This document shows, one piece after another, positions 6,402-14,149 of a stretch of DNA of 20,055 nt; position 1 is the first letter of the stretch; every line of letters begins with the position of its first letter. Both the position numbers and the translations under genes were made by a program. The notes below the pieces were generated by a model. It was given only the letters and a program-made list of their open reading frames with translations. It searched no databases and was not told the DNA's origin. The DNA comes from a candidate division WWE3 bacterium (GTDB lineage Bacteria > Patescibacteriota > 4484-211 > JAGQKX01): contig JAGQKX010000001.1 in the NCBI GenBank assembly GCA_020429905.1, positions 1-20,055 on the forward strand, read 5' to 3'.

Positions 6402-6447
6402 ATGGAAAGGAGGGCGGGCTCTGCAACTTTGAGCGCCTCCTTTCCAT
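6402..6447. other. Long hairpin 1 between umuD and umuC
   Basis: ATGGAAAGGAGGGCG (6402-6416) pairs with CGCCTCCTTTCCAT (6434-6447), 14 bp with a single bulged G. The loop region contains GCAACT (6423-6428). No T-run follows on either strand, so it is not a standard terminator. Confidence 0.6.
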
Positions 6448-6479
6448 AATGATGTATTGTAAATATATAATTATTCTTC

Positions 6480-6527
6480 TTGAGGATCAGGGGTTCAGAG
6501 TTGCGATGCTCACCCCTAGATCCTCAA
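6480..6527. other. Long hairpin 2 between umuD and umuC
   Basis: TTGAGGATCAGGGGT (6480-6494) pairs with ACCCCTAGATCCTCAA (6512-6527), 15 bp with one bulged A. The loop contains AGTTGC (6499-6504), which is complementary to GCAACT in the loop of hairpin 1. The rest of the 6334-6576 gap holds the 18-bp repeat and AT-rich sequence. Confidence 0.6.
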
Positions 6528-6576
6528 ACTCCATTACCCCAGCACGCTAAAGGCAAGACATATTTGATAAAAACTT

Positions 6577-6972
6577 TTATTTTGCTTGGTGCAGAACCCA
6601 CGTGACGACTCCCCAAACCACTGCATCGTCTCCTTCTGAAATAGTAATATCAGGATAGTCAGGATTTTCTGCGGCTAAGACGAAAGCGTTATTTTTTTGG
6701 CGCAATCGTTTAACCGTAAAAGAACCATCGATGACGGCAATCACGATGTCGTGTGGACGGGGAGTAAGGGAACGATCAACGATCAGGATATCGTCCGATG
6801 TGATTTGGGCTCCGATCATTGAATCTCCGACGGCTCTGACCAAGAAGGTTGCTACCGGGTGCCTGATCAGGTGTTCGTTCAAATCTAACGTGTTTTCGAC
6901 AAAATCATCTGCGGGTGATGGAAACCCAGCGGCTACGGGTTGTAGATAAATCGAGACAGACGGTATATCCAT
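6577..6972 (-). CDS. umuD: DNA polymerase V accessory subunit UmuD, 131 aa
   Basis: This is an S24-family self-cleaving protein that, once cut, forms polymerase V with UmuC. The cleavage site is AAGFPSPADDF, with the scissile Ala15-Gly16. The Ser-Lys dyad is Ser51 in GDSM and Lys88 in FTVKRL. The length and the lack of a DNA-binding N-terminus distinguish it from LexA. It lies in the same direction as umuC and the histidine kinase upstream. No SD precedes the ATG. A weak -10 (CATGAT) ends six bases before it. An imperfect GGCAT-N7-ATACC dyad (6984-7000) overlaps this promoter region and resembles the repeat upstream of umuC. Confidence 0.93.
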   Translation of the reverse strand: MDIPSVSIYLQPVAAGFPSPADDFVENTLDLNEHLIRHPVATFLVRAVGDSMIGAQITSDDILIVDRSLTPRPHDIVIAVIDGSFTVKRLRQKNNAFVLAAENPDYPDITISEGDDAVVWGVVTWVLHQAK

Positions 6973-7043
6973 GTGCGTATCATGGCATGTTTCAGATACC
7001 GTGAAAAGATAGACAAATGTCTTTTAGGCTTTAGTGACGGTGA

Positions 7044-8324
7044 TTACTTGTCATCATCTTCTGTAATTGGGGGGTCCTTAGGGATGGTGAAATGGAAGGT
7101 GCTTCCAGAACCTTTTTGAGAGTCGGCCCAAATCTTACCGCCTAAATCATCAACAAATCCTTTGGCAATCGAAAGTCCAATACCAGAACCAATGGAGATG
7201 TCTGATTTTGCATAAAATGGTTCAAATACTTTCGAAAGTTCTTCTTTATCAATACCGATTCCGCTGTCTTTTACGTAGAATTCGAAATTATCTTCATGGT
7301 CAGTTACGCCGATCTCAATCAATGGTTTGGAGGCGTTGCCCATGTATTTGATGGCATTGGAAATAAGATTGCGCATGACTTCTTGAAACTTACGTTCTTC
7401 AGTGATAACCGTAGGAAATTGGCCATGCATTTCGGTTTCTATTCCGGCTGACCTTAGCTGAGATTCATTTTCGGTCAGAATATTCACGACGACATCACCG
7501 GTGGAAACATTACTGAACTGTCCTTGTCGCTTTACACGGCTTAGATTTAAGAGATCGTTGATCATCTGGCGCATGTTATTACAAATCTGATTCATCTTGT
7601 CCAGGTCCTCGTCGCGTTGTTTTTCTTCCCCGCTGTCTATTTCTTCTCGGACAAATGAAAGATATCCGAGCAATGAAACAATAGGTGTTTTGAGATCGTG
7701 AGAAACGGTATAGACAAGTCGTTGGAGTTCGGAATTCTTTCGTGACAATTTATCGAGTGCCTGTAATCGGGCTTGTTCATATTGGTATGAGAATAACGCC
7801 ACAATAAAGTATGAACTGAAGAGGTTGATAATAAATGTGTCCCGGATTTCATGCTGGAGATAGCCGAGACGAGCTCCGGCAAGCAGCATCAACATAGCTA
7901 GAAAAATGGTAATGGTCCATATCACGCCTCCCTGAATGCCTAATAAGAAGAAGGCGAATGGGGGAAGAAGATAGACCCAAAGGGTTTCGATACTGTCGAG
8001 GCCAAGCGGTAATAAGGTAACGACAATAACCGTCGTAACGATAAAAAAAGCGATGTTTGTCATGAGTTGGGTGTTTTTGGAAAATCGGTACACTACCAAA
8101 AATAAAAATCCGATGATTGTCGCGACACCTTCGATAATGGAGAACACCATGCGGTCGAAAAGGACTGCATCTACCACGGTCCAAAAAAGTGCGATAAAGG
8201 TGAGGGTCAGTCCGACGAGATTGAGGGTTTTGATGCGTTGTTGGGTGATTTGGTCCGTCTGTTGAGGATCAAGACCATTGGTGACGAAATTTTGGTAAAT
8301 TGTATTTAATTTAGACTGTGACAT
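7044..8324 (-). CDS. Six-TM sensor histidine kinase, 426 aa
   Basis: The N-terminal half (residues about 34-182) has about six hydrophobic segments with no sizeable extracytoplasmic domain. A short helical linker (183-203) follows, then a HisKA dimerisation domain with the phosphorylated His209 in YTVSHDLKTP. The HATPase_c domain has an N-box around Asn319-Asn323 (RNLISNAIKY), G1 DSGIGI (353-358) and G2 GSGIGL (379-384). All catalytic motifs are intact, and the C-terminus is acidic (TEDDDK). No response regulator is adjacent, so it is an orphan here. The gene precedes umuD by 71 bp in the same direction, but no link in function is implied. No SD is present; the promoter lies 21-50 bp upstream of the start codon. 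Confidence 0.9.
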   Translation of the reverse strand: MSQSKLNTIYQNFVTNGLDPQQTDQITQQRIKTLNLVGLTLTFIALFWTVVDAVLFDRMVFSIIEGVATIIGFLFLVVYRFSKNTQLMTNIAFFIVTTVIVVTLLPLGLDSIETLWVYLLPPFAFFLLGIQGGVIWTITIFLAMLMLLAGARLGYLQHEIRDTFIINLFSSYFIVALFSYQYEQARLQALDKLSRKNSELQRLVYTVSHDLKTPIVSLLGYLSFVREEIDSGEEKQRDEDLDKMNQICNNMRQMINDLLNLSRVKRQGQFSNVSTGDVVVNILTENESQLRSAGIETEMHGQFPTVITEERKFQEVMRNLISNAIKYMGNASKPLIEIGVTDHEDNFEFYVKDSGIGIDKEELSKVFEPFYAKSDISIGSGIGLSIAKGFVDDLGGKIWADSQKGSGSTFHFTIPKDPPITEDDDK

Positions 8325-8344
8325 ACGGCAGTGACTGTAATTTC

Positions 8345-8373
8345 ATTGTAGGAACATCTTCATGAATTAGCAA
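8345..8373 (-). promoter_or_regulatory. Promoter of the six-TM histidine kinase gene
   Basis: Minus-strand -35 TTGCTA (8373-8368), 17-bp spacer, -10 TACAAT (8350-8345). The predicted start near 8338 leaves a leader of about 14 nt without SD before the ATG at 8324. Confidence 0.55.
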
Positions 8374-8397
8374 GCAATTTCGTGATGTCTATAACGC

Positions 8398-8427
8398 AAA
8401 AGCACTCCTGTACCCAGGAGTGCTTTT
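8398..8427 (-). terminator. Bidirectional-looking terminator of the 22-residue-repeat protein gene
   Basis: Perfect 13-bp stem AAAAGCACTCCTG / CAGGAGTGCTTTT around a 4-base loop, about 20 bp after the stop at 8450. The stem ends in A and T runs, so it could work in either direction. It separates this gene from the kinase promoter. Confidence 0.85.
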
Positions 8428-8449
8428 CACAAAGAATATCCACAATGGA

Positions 8450-9016
8450 CTATTCTTCAGAACTACCGCTAATGGCTTTTTCAACCATATCGTGCGGTAG
8501 GGATGCGGCTGAGAGAAGGGCGTCTCTCACAGCATTGCCAGCTTCTGAACTTGATTCGTCGGCAGCTTTAATAGCTCCAACGACTGCAGCTTGCACTGCC
8601 TCTGTGCTACTGACACCAACTGAACCTGCTGCGTCGATAGCTTCTTCAACAGCAGCTACGGCAACTGATCCGATATCTCCTCCAACACTAGCGGTTGAAG
8701 TAATAGCGGTATGAACAGTTTTTCTTGTGGCGGTAATGACGTCACCACCGACCTCTGAAACACCAACGATAACACCTCGGACAGTAGTTTGTGTGGCGTC
8801 AGTTAATGAGGTGCCAACATTTGCGGCGCTTTGGATTGCCCCAGTAACAACATCTCCAATTGCATTCATTCCTGTGGTTGAGACGTCACTCGTGTCCTGA
8901 AAAACTCCTACCACCTGATTCTTTACCGCAGTCCGGAGCGCAGTCATGACATCATCTGTTCCTTCAATAGCGGCGGTTACTGCATCTGCAGTTTCTTGAA
9001 CGATTTTTGAAAGCAT
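8450..9016 (-). CDS. Protein made of eight 22-residue repeats, 188 aa
   Basis: The whole protein is periodic. Units of exactly 22 residues begin at positions 1, 23, 45, 67, 89, 111, 133 and 155, followed by a 12-residue acidic tail. Units 4-7 each start with Val-Gly, for example VGGDVITATRKTVHTAITST and VGGDIGSVAVAAVEEAIDAA. The pattern is rich in Ala, Val and Thr and looks like amphipathic helices. There is no signal peptide and no Cys or Trp. A 22-residue (2 x 11) period is typical of surface-binding helices such as apolipoproteins and of LEA proteins. A role at a membrane or in stress protection is therefore possible but unproven. SD AAGGAGG precedes the ATG by seven bases, and a leader of about 118 nt starts near 9134. 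The family is not recognised. Confidence 0.85.
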   Translation of the reverse strand: MLSKIVQETADAVTAAIEGTDDVMTALRTAVKNQVVGVFQDTSDVSTTGMNAIGDVVTGAIQSAANVGTSLTDATQTTVRGVIVGVSEVGGDVITATRKTVHTAITSTASVGGDIGSVAVAAVEEAIDAAGSVGVSSTEAVQAAVVGAIKAADESSSEAGNAVRDALLSAASLPHDMVEKAISGSSEE

Positions 9017-9140
9017 AATCTCACCTCCTTAAGTGTGTGGAAAATGAAAACATAAAAAATAGTTGCTCTTTATTGAATGAAAGAGGGCGGGCTGTTTGAC
9101 TGCTCAAGTTGAGGGGACAGGTACAGCGCTTCACGTATTT

Positions 9141-9146
9141 AGTATA
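9141..9146 (-). promoter_or_regulatory. -10 box for the repeat-protein gene
   Basis: TATACT on the minus strand (9146-9141), with only a weak -35 upstream. It would give a leader of about 118 nt that contains a CTCTTT / AAAGAG hairpin (9066-9085) and ends in a strong SD. Confidence 0.45.
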
Positions 9147-9173
9147 ACACGTGGTATTGATGAACGAATGGCG

Positions 9174-9926
9174 TTAACCGGCGAATATTGTACCAACAAG
9201 GTACGCGACCACCGCTGAAACTCCGCCAATGAAGACAACTTCCATGATCGACTTGATGAGCCGTTCTCCGGTGAGTTTCCACCGCAGCGTTCCCAATGAG
9301 GCCAAAGCAAAGAAAGTGAAAAGTATGGAAAGTAAAAATGTATTCTCCACTGAACTTAAAAGAAGATACGGAATTAACGGGATTGATCCAAATCCGATAA
9401 AAGCAACGAAAGTCGCTAGACTTGTCAAAATGGGATTTTCGCCTCCGTTGATTGGAAGGTCTAATTCGTACATCATGTTGAATTCAAGCCAGTAGAGGGG
9501 GTTTTTGATAATAATCTCGGTTAATTGGGCAGCGTCTTCGTCAGAAAAACCTTTTGTTTTTAAAAGATAGAGCGTTTCGTGCTTTTCATAGTCTGGATCA
9601 GATTTCAGGTCGTCCTTCTCAAGTTTCATTTGACGGTGAATTGATTTTTTTTCGGATCGTGCTGAAAGAAAGTTTCCAAGTCCCATGGAAGTTCCGTCCC
9701 CGAAGAGGTTGGCCAAACCGAATATCAAAACAGCTGCCATAGGTAAGGAGGTTTCCATAGAAGTCTGTGCTCCGGCAAAACCTGCCACAACGGCAAAAGT
9801 AGTGACGATTCCGTCGCTTCCTCCGTAAACAAACTCTCGGAGATAATCAGAAAGCGGGTTGAGCTGATGATCGTTCTTGATGTGAGCTTCTAAAATTTCT
9901 TTGGTAACTGGATGATGGGTATGCAT
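9174..9926 (-). CDS. VIT/CCC1-family metal transporter, 250 aa
   Basis: The VIT1/CCC1 family moves Fe2+ or Mn2+ across membranes, usually out of the cytoplasm. The first helix carries REFVYGGSDGIVTTFAVVAG (30-49), the family hallmark, and GLGNFLSARSE (82-92) ends the second helix. A hydrophilic Glu-rich region (about 91-162) matches the cytosolic metal-binding domain of the family. Three further TM segments follow (about 166-190, 196-213 and 225-248). The histidine-rich start (MHTHH) is unusual and could bind metal. The gene is divergent from mscL with 62 bp between the starts. No clear SD is present. A possible -10 TAGAAT lies 14 bp before the ATG. Confidence 0.88.
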   Translation of the reverse strand: MHTHHPVTKEILEAHIKNDHQLNPLSDYLREFVYGGSDGIVTTFAVVAGFAGAQTSMETSLPMAAVLIFGLANLFGDGTSMGLGNFLSARSEKKSIHRQMKLEKDDLKSDPDYEKHETLYLLKTKGFSDEDAAQLTEIIIKNPLYWLEFNMMYELDLPINGGENPILTSLATFVAFIGFGSIPLIPYLLLSSVENTFLLSILFTFFALASLGTLRWKLTGERLIKSIMEVVFIGGVSAVVAYLVGTIFAG

Positions 9927-9949
9927 AGGTTTCTATGAATATTCTACGT

Positions 9950-9988
9950 TATAATTTAAAAGATAATACCATAAGGAGGTGAATTGCT
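9950..9988 (+). promoter_or_regulatory. -10 box and strong SD of mscL
   Basis: TATAAT (9950-9955) without a good -35, then AAGGAGGTG (9973-9981) seven bases before the ATG at 9989. The leader would be only about 27 nt. Confidence 0.55.
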
Positions 9989-10291
9989 ATGAAAGGATTT
10001 ATGACGTTTATTCGAGAGCAAGGAGTTGTCGGGCTCGCTGTAGGGTTTATTCTGGGAGGTTCCGTTTCGAAAGTGGTTTCTTCTTTAGTGGAAGACCTGA
10101 TTAATCCGATTTTGGGAATTGCGCTAGGTAGGGTAGATAACCTGGCTACCGCAACAATTTCTGTCGGTTCTGGGACGATTGCCTGGGGACATTTCATGAG
10201 TGTGGTGATCGACTTTGTGGTGATTGCTGCAGTCGTGTATTTTATTGTGAAAGGTTTCGGGTTTGATAAGTTAGATAAACCCAAAGGCTAA
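9989..10291 (+). CDS. mscL: Large-conductance mechanosensitive channel MscL, 100 aa
   Basis: MscL opens under membrane tension to release solutes on osmotic downshock. The N-terminal helix and TM1 are clear: FMTFIREQGVVGLAVGFILG then SVSKVVSSLVEDLINPILG, with the small-residue packing face of the family. TM2 is about residues 66-90 (HFMSVVIDFVVIAAVVYFIV), and the end is basic. At 100 residues it is shorter than usual (about 130-150). The periplasmic loop is brief and the C-terminal cytoplasmic helix is missing; known truncations suggest that helix is not needed for gating. The SD AAGGAGGTG supports the start. The end overlaps the convergent membrane-protein gene by four bases. Confidence 0.93.
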   Translation: MKGFMTFIREQGVVGLAVGFILGGSVSKVVSSLVEDLINPILGIALGRVDNLATATISVGSGTIAWGHFMSVVIDFVVIAAVVYFIVKGFGFDKLDKPKG

Positions 10292-11340
10292 AAAAGAAAC
10301 TCTCTTACTCGTTGCCAGGGAGACTTAAATGATGTTTTATCGATAAGTTCTTCCTGGCTAATGAGGTATCTCAGGGCAATGTAAACCGTTACTGCCAAAA
10401 CCAATTCAATAATGGCGGATAGCTGTTCATGATAGAAAACGAAAAACTGAGTCAGGAAAATATTTACCAGTACCGCATATTTATAGATCTCAAATGCAAC
10501 CAGTCTCGACCCTCTCCGTAATGCATATGTCCCAATTAAAACAATTACCCCCGAAAAGGTAGAAGAGACTAATTGGCCCAAATCGAAAAATGATTCAACT
10601 GAACGGAAGTTAATTAATGATTGGGTGAATGAATAGAGGGAAGAAAGCACAAAAAATGAAATTATTGCTTTACTGAACATCTTATTTTGGACAATTTGAA
10701 TATAAAGATTACTCAAAATTATTTTTATTTCCTCAACGAGGTACGTTTCTTTGCGTTTTTGGGCTTCGGCTTTTTTCAAGGCTGTTTTCAGTGCTTTCAC
10801 TACAGCGATATCGTTTCCGCTCTTATTTAAAAATGCGAGGGCTCGTTTTTTTTCAGTTTCGTCAAGGTCAGAGGTGATAACATCTTTAAAAATCTCGAGT
10901 GCATTCACCGCGTAATCTTTTTCGGAGATATCGATATATTTTTCACTCGCCCGAATTATCAGAAATATAATCACGAACGTGATGTAGATAAAAGCGATGG
11001 CTGGTTCAAAAAAATAGTTATTATCACTGGTGATAAACTTGCCAAGTTCATCGATAAACGCTCCAAACCCTAACCCTCCCAGAACACTCGCGAGTTGTTT
11101 AGCCTCTTTATTCAAAAATAGGAAGGCGAGGATGAGAGCAGCAACCATAAACAACCCTCCGAATAGCATATGGGCTACGTGAAACTGCCCACTTCCTATC
11201 TGCGGATAACCGGTTAACTTAAGCATCGTGCGTAAACTCAATAGTGAGAAAATGGCCGAAATGAAAAAGTTTTCCCATAAATTTCCGGCTTCGAGATTGC
11301 GTACAAACAAGTTTGTTTGGAATTTAAATATTGGTTTCAT
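10288..11340 (-). CDS. Polytopic membrane protein of unknown function, 350 aa
   Basis: There are about eight hydrophobic segments in two groups (residues about 25-130 and 220-333), separated by a charged helical cytosolic region (about 131-215, rich in Lys and Glu). The first group has HVAH (54-57) and GFGAFIDELGKFITSDNNYF (91-110). Such paired His and Asp-Glu-x-x-Lys residues inside membrane segments recall intramembrane hydrolases such as PrsW, but the motif order is not a clear match. The family is not recognised. The start is supported by the divergent gene beginning only 66 bp away. A possible -10 (TATAAG) lies 19 bp before the ATG, and no SD is seen. Confidence 0.75.
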   Translation of the reverse strand: MKPIFKFQTNLFVRNLEAGNLWENFFISAIFSLLSLRTMLKLTGYPQIGSGQFHVAHMLFGGLFMVAALILAFLFLNKEAKQLASVLGGLGFGAFIDELGKFITSDNNYFFEPAIAFIYITFVIIFLIIRASEKYIDISEKDYAVNALEIFKDVITSDLDETEKKRALAFLNKSGNDIAVVKALKTALKKAEAQKRKETYLVEEIKIILSNLYIQIVQNKMFSKAIISFFVLSSLYSFTQSLINFRSVESFFDLGQLVSSTFSGVIVLIGTYALRRGSRLVAFEIYKYAVLVNIFLTQFFVFYHEQLSAIIELVLAVTVYIALRYLISQEELIDKTSFKSPWQRVREFLF

Positions 11341-11370
11341 AATTCTTTGGCGGTGGTCTCTTATATTAGT

Positions 11371-11398
11371 TTATCAAGTTTGAAAGAGAGTATATACT
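11371..11398 (+). promoter_or_regulatory. Promoter of the large histidine kinase gene
   Basis: -10 TATACT (11393-11398) lies eight bases before the ATG at 11407, with -35 TTATCA (11371-11376) at 16 bp. The -10 region AGTATATACT is a perfect palindrome, so it also reads as a -10 box towards the divergent membrane-protein gene. Confidence 0.55.
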
Positions 11399-11406
11399 GT
11401 AGTTAC

Positions 11407-13908
11407 ATGATGGATAACTCCTCGTTTATCTACCCGGCAGTAGGTGCTTTTTTTGGATTGTTAACAATACGGCTTGGTGTGTATGTATTGACGCGACGGA
11501 TCGATCGCCTCATGAATAATTCATTTGGTCTGTTGGCAGTCCTGTTGGGATTTTGGGTCGTAGCGCTTAATTTAGCGTCGTATTCTCATGTACTTCCAGT
11601 GTTAACGTGGTTACAAATTTCATTTACATCTCTGATTATCTCTCACATTTTTCATATTCTTTTTATGTTTCATTTTCCCCGCAAAGATAGGCTTTCGCGG
11701 TGGGGAATCATTGTGGCGGCAGGATATTTTGTCTTGAGCATGCCGTTTCTGTATGTCTTATATACGAGCCCTCAAACATGGTTCACTTCTATCACCACCG
11801 TAAATGGGCTGTATAGAATAAATACCGGTCGGTTTGTCGATTTTTGGGGTATATTTATGGCGTTCAGTATGATCCCTGTGTACGTCCCGATAATTCTACG
11901 CTGGAAAAAATTACGACCTTACGAAAAAGATCAGATTAAATATCAGATTGCCGGTATGGTCCTGATGATTCTAACGATCTTATTCTTAGTACTGATTCTT
12001 CCGATTTTTAGTCATGAGAAACAATTTACACTGCGGCAATCATCTTTTGCGGTGGTCATCTATGCATTCGCGACTTTTTATGCCATAGCCAAACATAAGT
12101 TATTGGATATCACGATCGCTTTTAAAGGGATTTTCACCCAGGTATCGTTCTTTTTTGTTTCAGTACTCATGTTTTTGGTTTTTGTGTATGGTTTGATACC
12201 CATTTTCTTTCCCCGTGGAAGTGAGCTTTTGTATGATTTCCCGGTGGTAAACATTGCTGTTTTTGTGGTGCTTATTTCGGCGTTTTTTACTTTTGGAGTA
12301 TTCCCGGTCAAAAACTGGTTCGAGCATGCCGTTGGAAAATTATTATCCGGACGAAATGAGAACACGCAGGATGTCATCCGGGATTTTTCTGAAATGCTAT
12401 CGCATAGTTTGGAACTTGAACAACTAAAAGAAGAAATTGCTGAAGTGTTCCACAAACTATTTCGGGTCGAATTTGTCGAAGTAAAACTCCTTGAATCAGG
12501 GAATGTCTGCTTTGCCTATTTGCTGAAACACCCGGGAATGATTGTCTATTCAAGCCTTGTTAAAGAACTCCTTGATACGAAAGATTTCTCGCAAAAAGTA
12601 GATATGCTTGAACTGCAAGATTATCTTCGAGATAACCGTATTGAGCTAGTGCTGCCATTGATTGATTCGGGTGAAATTATTGGAGCCGTGTTTGTCAGTC
12701 CTAAGGGTGACAGCAGTACTTTTTCGGAAAGTGATATCAATATTGTTGAATCACTTGGGGCTCAGATCAGTGTGGCGATTCAGAACGCACGGTTATTTGA
12801 AGAACTTAAGCGGGAGCGAAACATCATGTCAGCCGAAAGAGACCAGTTGGATGCAGTTTTAGCCAGTACGTCTGACGCTGTGTTGGCGGTCGGGCAGGAT
12901 AACCGAATTGTCTATACCAATAATGCAGCCGCTAATCTATTAGGGTGGAATAAAAAGGAGCTTTTGCATCGAAGTATTGAGCAGGTGCTCGAAATGTATG
13001 AAGAAGGAGCAGAAGATCGATTAAATTTTGACAAATTATGTGATTTTGATCAGGAAAAAAGTGGGTGTACGAAATTTAATATAAAAATTATTGACAAGCA
13101 GCACCGCGAAAAACATGTAAATATTGTGGCTAACAAAATTCCTGCGGGTAAGGCGCTCGGTATGGCGTACATTATCACCCTCCATGACATTACTAATGAT
13201 TATGAAGTAGAAAAAATGAAACTGGATTTCGTCTCGCTCGCCGCTCATGAGTTAAAAACTCCAATTACTATTCTACGAGGTTATCTTTACTACCTATACG
13301 AAAACACGTTGATTAAAAGCGTTGAAGGAAAAGAACGCCACGCGGTGGAACGAAGTATCGAAACTACCAAAACCCTCACCACGCTTGTGGATAATTTGCT
13401 GAATGTATCTCGGATAGAACAGGGAAGACTGCAGGTAAGTCCGCGGTATGTAAAATTTAATAACCTGATTGAGCAATCACTCGCGGAGTTCGAATTGATG
13501 GCCAAAACAAAAGGCTTGGAGTTTATCTATAAAGAAAATAAAGATACAGATCTCAAAGTATTCGCCGATGTTACTCGCATTGGGGAAGTACTGCGTAATT
13601 TGTTAGACAACGCAATTAAATATACAGAAAAAGGTTCGGTAACTATTTCAAGCGAACTAAAACCTGAGACAGATGAAATATTGGTCAAAATCACGGATAC
13701 GGGAAAAGGGATACCTGATGAAGCGAAGGAAAAAATTGGAACCAAATTTTATCGTGAAGAAAAAGAAATGAAAATGGGCTCTAAAGGAACTGGTCTTGGA
13801 CTCTATATCACCAAAAGTATTATTGAATCACACGGAGGAACGTTTGGTTTTGATAGTGAGCTTGGAAAAGGTTCTACATTCTACTTCACCTTACCGTTGT
13901 CAGTTTAG
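11407..13908 (+). CDS. 7TM-GAF-PAS sensor histidine kinase, 833 aa
   Basis: Seven to nine hydrophobic segments occupy residues 8-300 (7TM sensor type). A GAF-like domain spans about 325-465, a short coiled coil 466-482, a PAS domain about 480-598 (DAVLAVGQDNRIVYTNNAAA), a HisKA domain from 603 with His614 in AAHELKTPITILRGY, and then HATPase_c with NLLDNAIKYT, DTGKGIP and GTGLGLYI. All motifs for autophosphorylation are intact, and no response regulator lies nearby. I use the ATG at 11407 rather than one 90 bases upstream. The upstream start would overlap the divergent gene's start codon, while 11407 follows the -10 box TATACT by eight bases, implying a leaderless mRNA. The signal sensed is unknown. 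Confidence 0.9.
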   Translation: MMDNSSFIYPAVGAFFGLLTIRLGVYVLTRRIDRLMNNSFGLLAVLLGFWVVALNLASYSHVLPVLTWLQISFTSLIISHIFHILFMFHFPRKDRLSRWGIIVAAGYFVLSMPFLYVLYTSPQTWFTSITTVNGLYRINTGRFVDFWGIFMAFSMIPVYVPIILRWKKLRPYEKDQIKYQIAGMVLMILTILFLVLILPIFSHEKQFTLRQSSFAVVIYAFATFYAIAKHKLLDITIAFKGIFTQVSFFFVSVLMFLVFVYGLIPIFFPRGSELLYDFPVVNIAVFVVLISAFFTFGVFPVKNWFEHAVGKLLSGRNENTQDVIRDFSEMLSHSLELEQLKEEIAEVFHKLFRVEFVEVKLLESGNVCFAYLLKHPGMIVYSSLVKELLDTKDFSQKVDMLELQDYLRDNRIELVLPLIDSGEIIGAVFVSPKGDSSTFSESDINIVESLGAQISVAIQNARLFEELKRERNIMSAERDQLDAVLASTSDAVLAVGQDNRIVYTNNAAANLLGWNKKELLHRSIEQVLEMYEEGAEDRLNFDKLCDFDQEKSGCTKFNIKIIDKQHREKHVNIVANKIPAGKALGMAYIITLHDITNDYEVEKMKLDFVSLAAHELKTPITILRGYLYYLYENTLIKSVEGKERHAVERSIETTKTLTTLVDNLLNVSRIEQGRLQVSPRYVKFNNLIEQSLAEFELMAKTKGLEFIYKENKDTDLKVFADVTRIGEVLRNLLDNAIKYTEKGSVTISSELKPETDEILVKITDTGKGIPDEAKEKIGTKFYREEKEMKMGSKGTGLGLYITKSIIESHGGTFGFDSELGKGSTFYFTLPLSV

Positions 13909-13930
13909 CATGTCATACATCTCTCGAATA

Positions 13931-13960
13931 TTGAAAGTTAATATCCTCTCGTGATATACT
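13931..13960 (+). promoter_or_regulatory. Promoter of the surface-fibre operon
   Basis: -35 TTGAAA (13931-13936), 18-bp spacer, -10 TATACT (13955-13960). The start near 13967 gives a leader of about 183 nt before the ATG at 14150. I see no convincing gene in 13909-14149. Confidence 0.6.
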
Positions 13961-14112
13961 ATTGGCCAATAAACACCCGTAAATACTTTCTGCCCGTACC
14001 GGTGTGATCATAACGGTGCGCGTTAATGGAATAACTATAAGCTCAAAAAGCCTCTGTTTTCTCCCTCGAATATTCATGTCTTCGTGTGCTTCCTTGAAAT
14101 TAATTTTGTTTA

Positions 14113-14142
14113 CACCCATTGGAATAGGCTAAGGAGGGGGTG
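14113..14142 (+). promoter_or_regulatory. SD and possible sequestering pair before the TasA-like gene
   Basis: AAGGAGG (14131-14137) is a strong SD. CACCC (14113-14117) is complementary to GGGTG (14138-14142), which is immediately beside it, so a hairpin could mask the ribosome site. Confidence 0.4.
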
Positions 14143-14149
14143 AATAATT

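Noticed and set aside
6577..6972. LexA repressor
   Set aside because: There is no helix-turn-helix domain before the cleavage site, and the length and FPSPADDF site match UmuD.
10288..11340. Firm assignment to PrsW proteases
   Set aside because: DELGK recalls the PrsW EExxK motif, but the other PrsW motifs are not in the expected order.
13913..14119. Minus-strand open frame of 68 codons before the fibre gene
   Set aside because: It is antisense to the leader; there is no SD and no domain, and the opposite strand has a credible promoter and leader.
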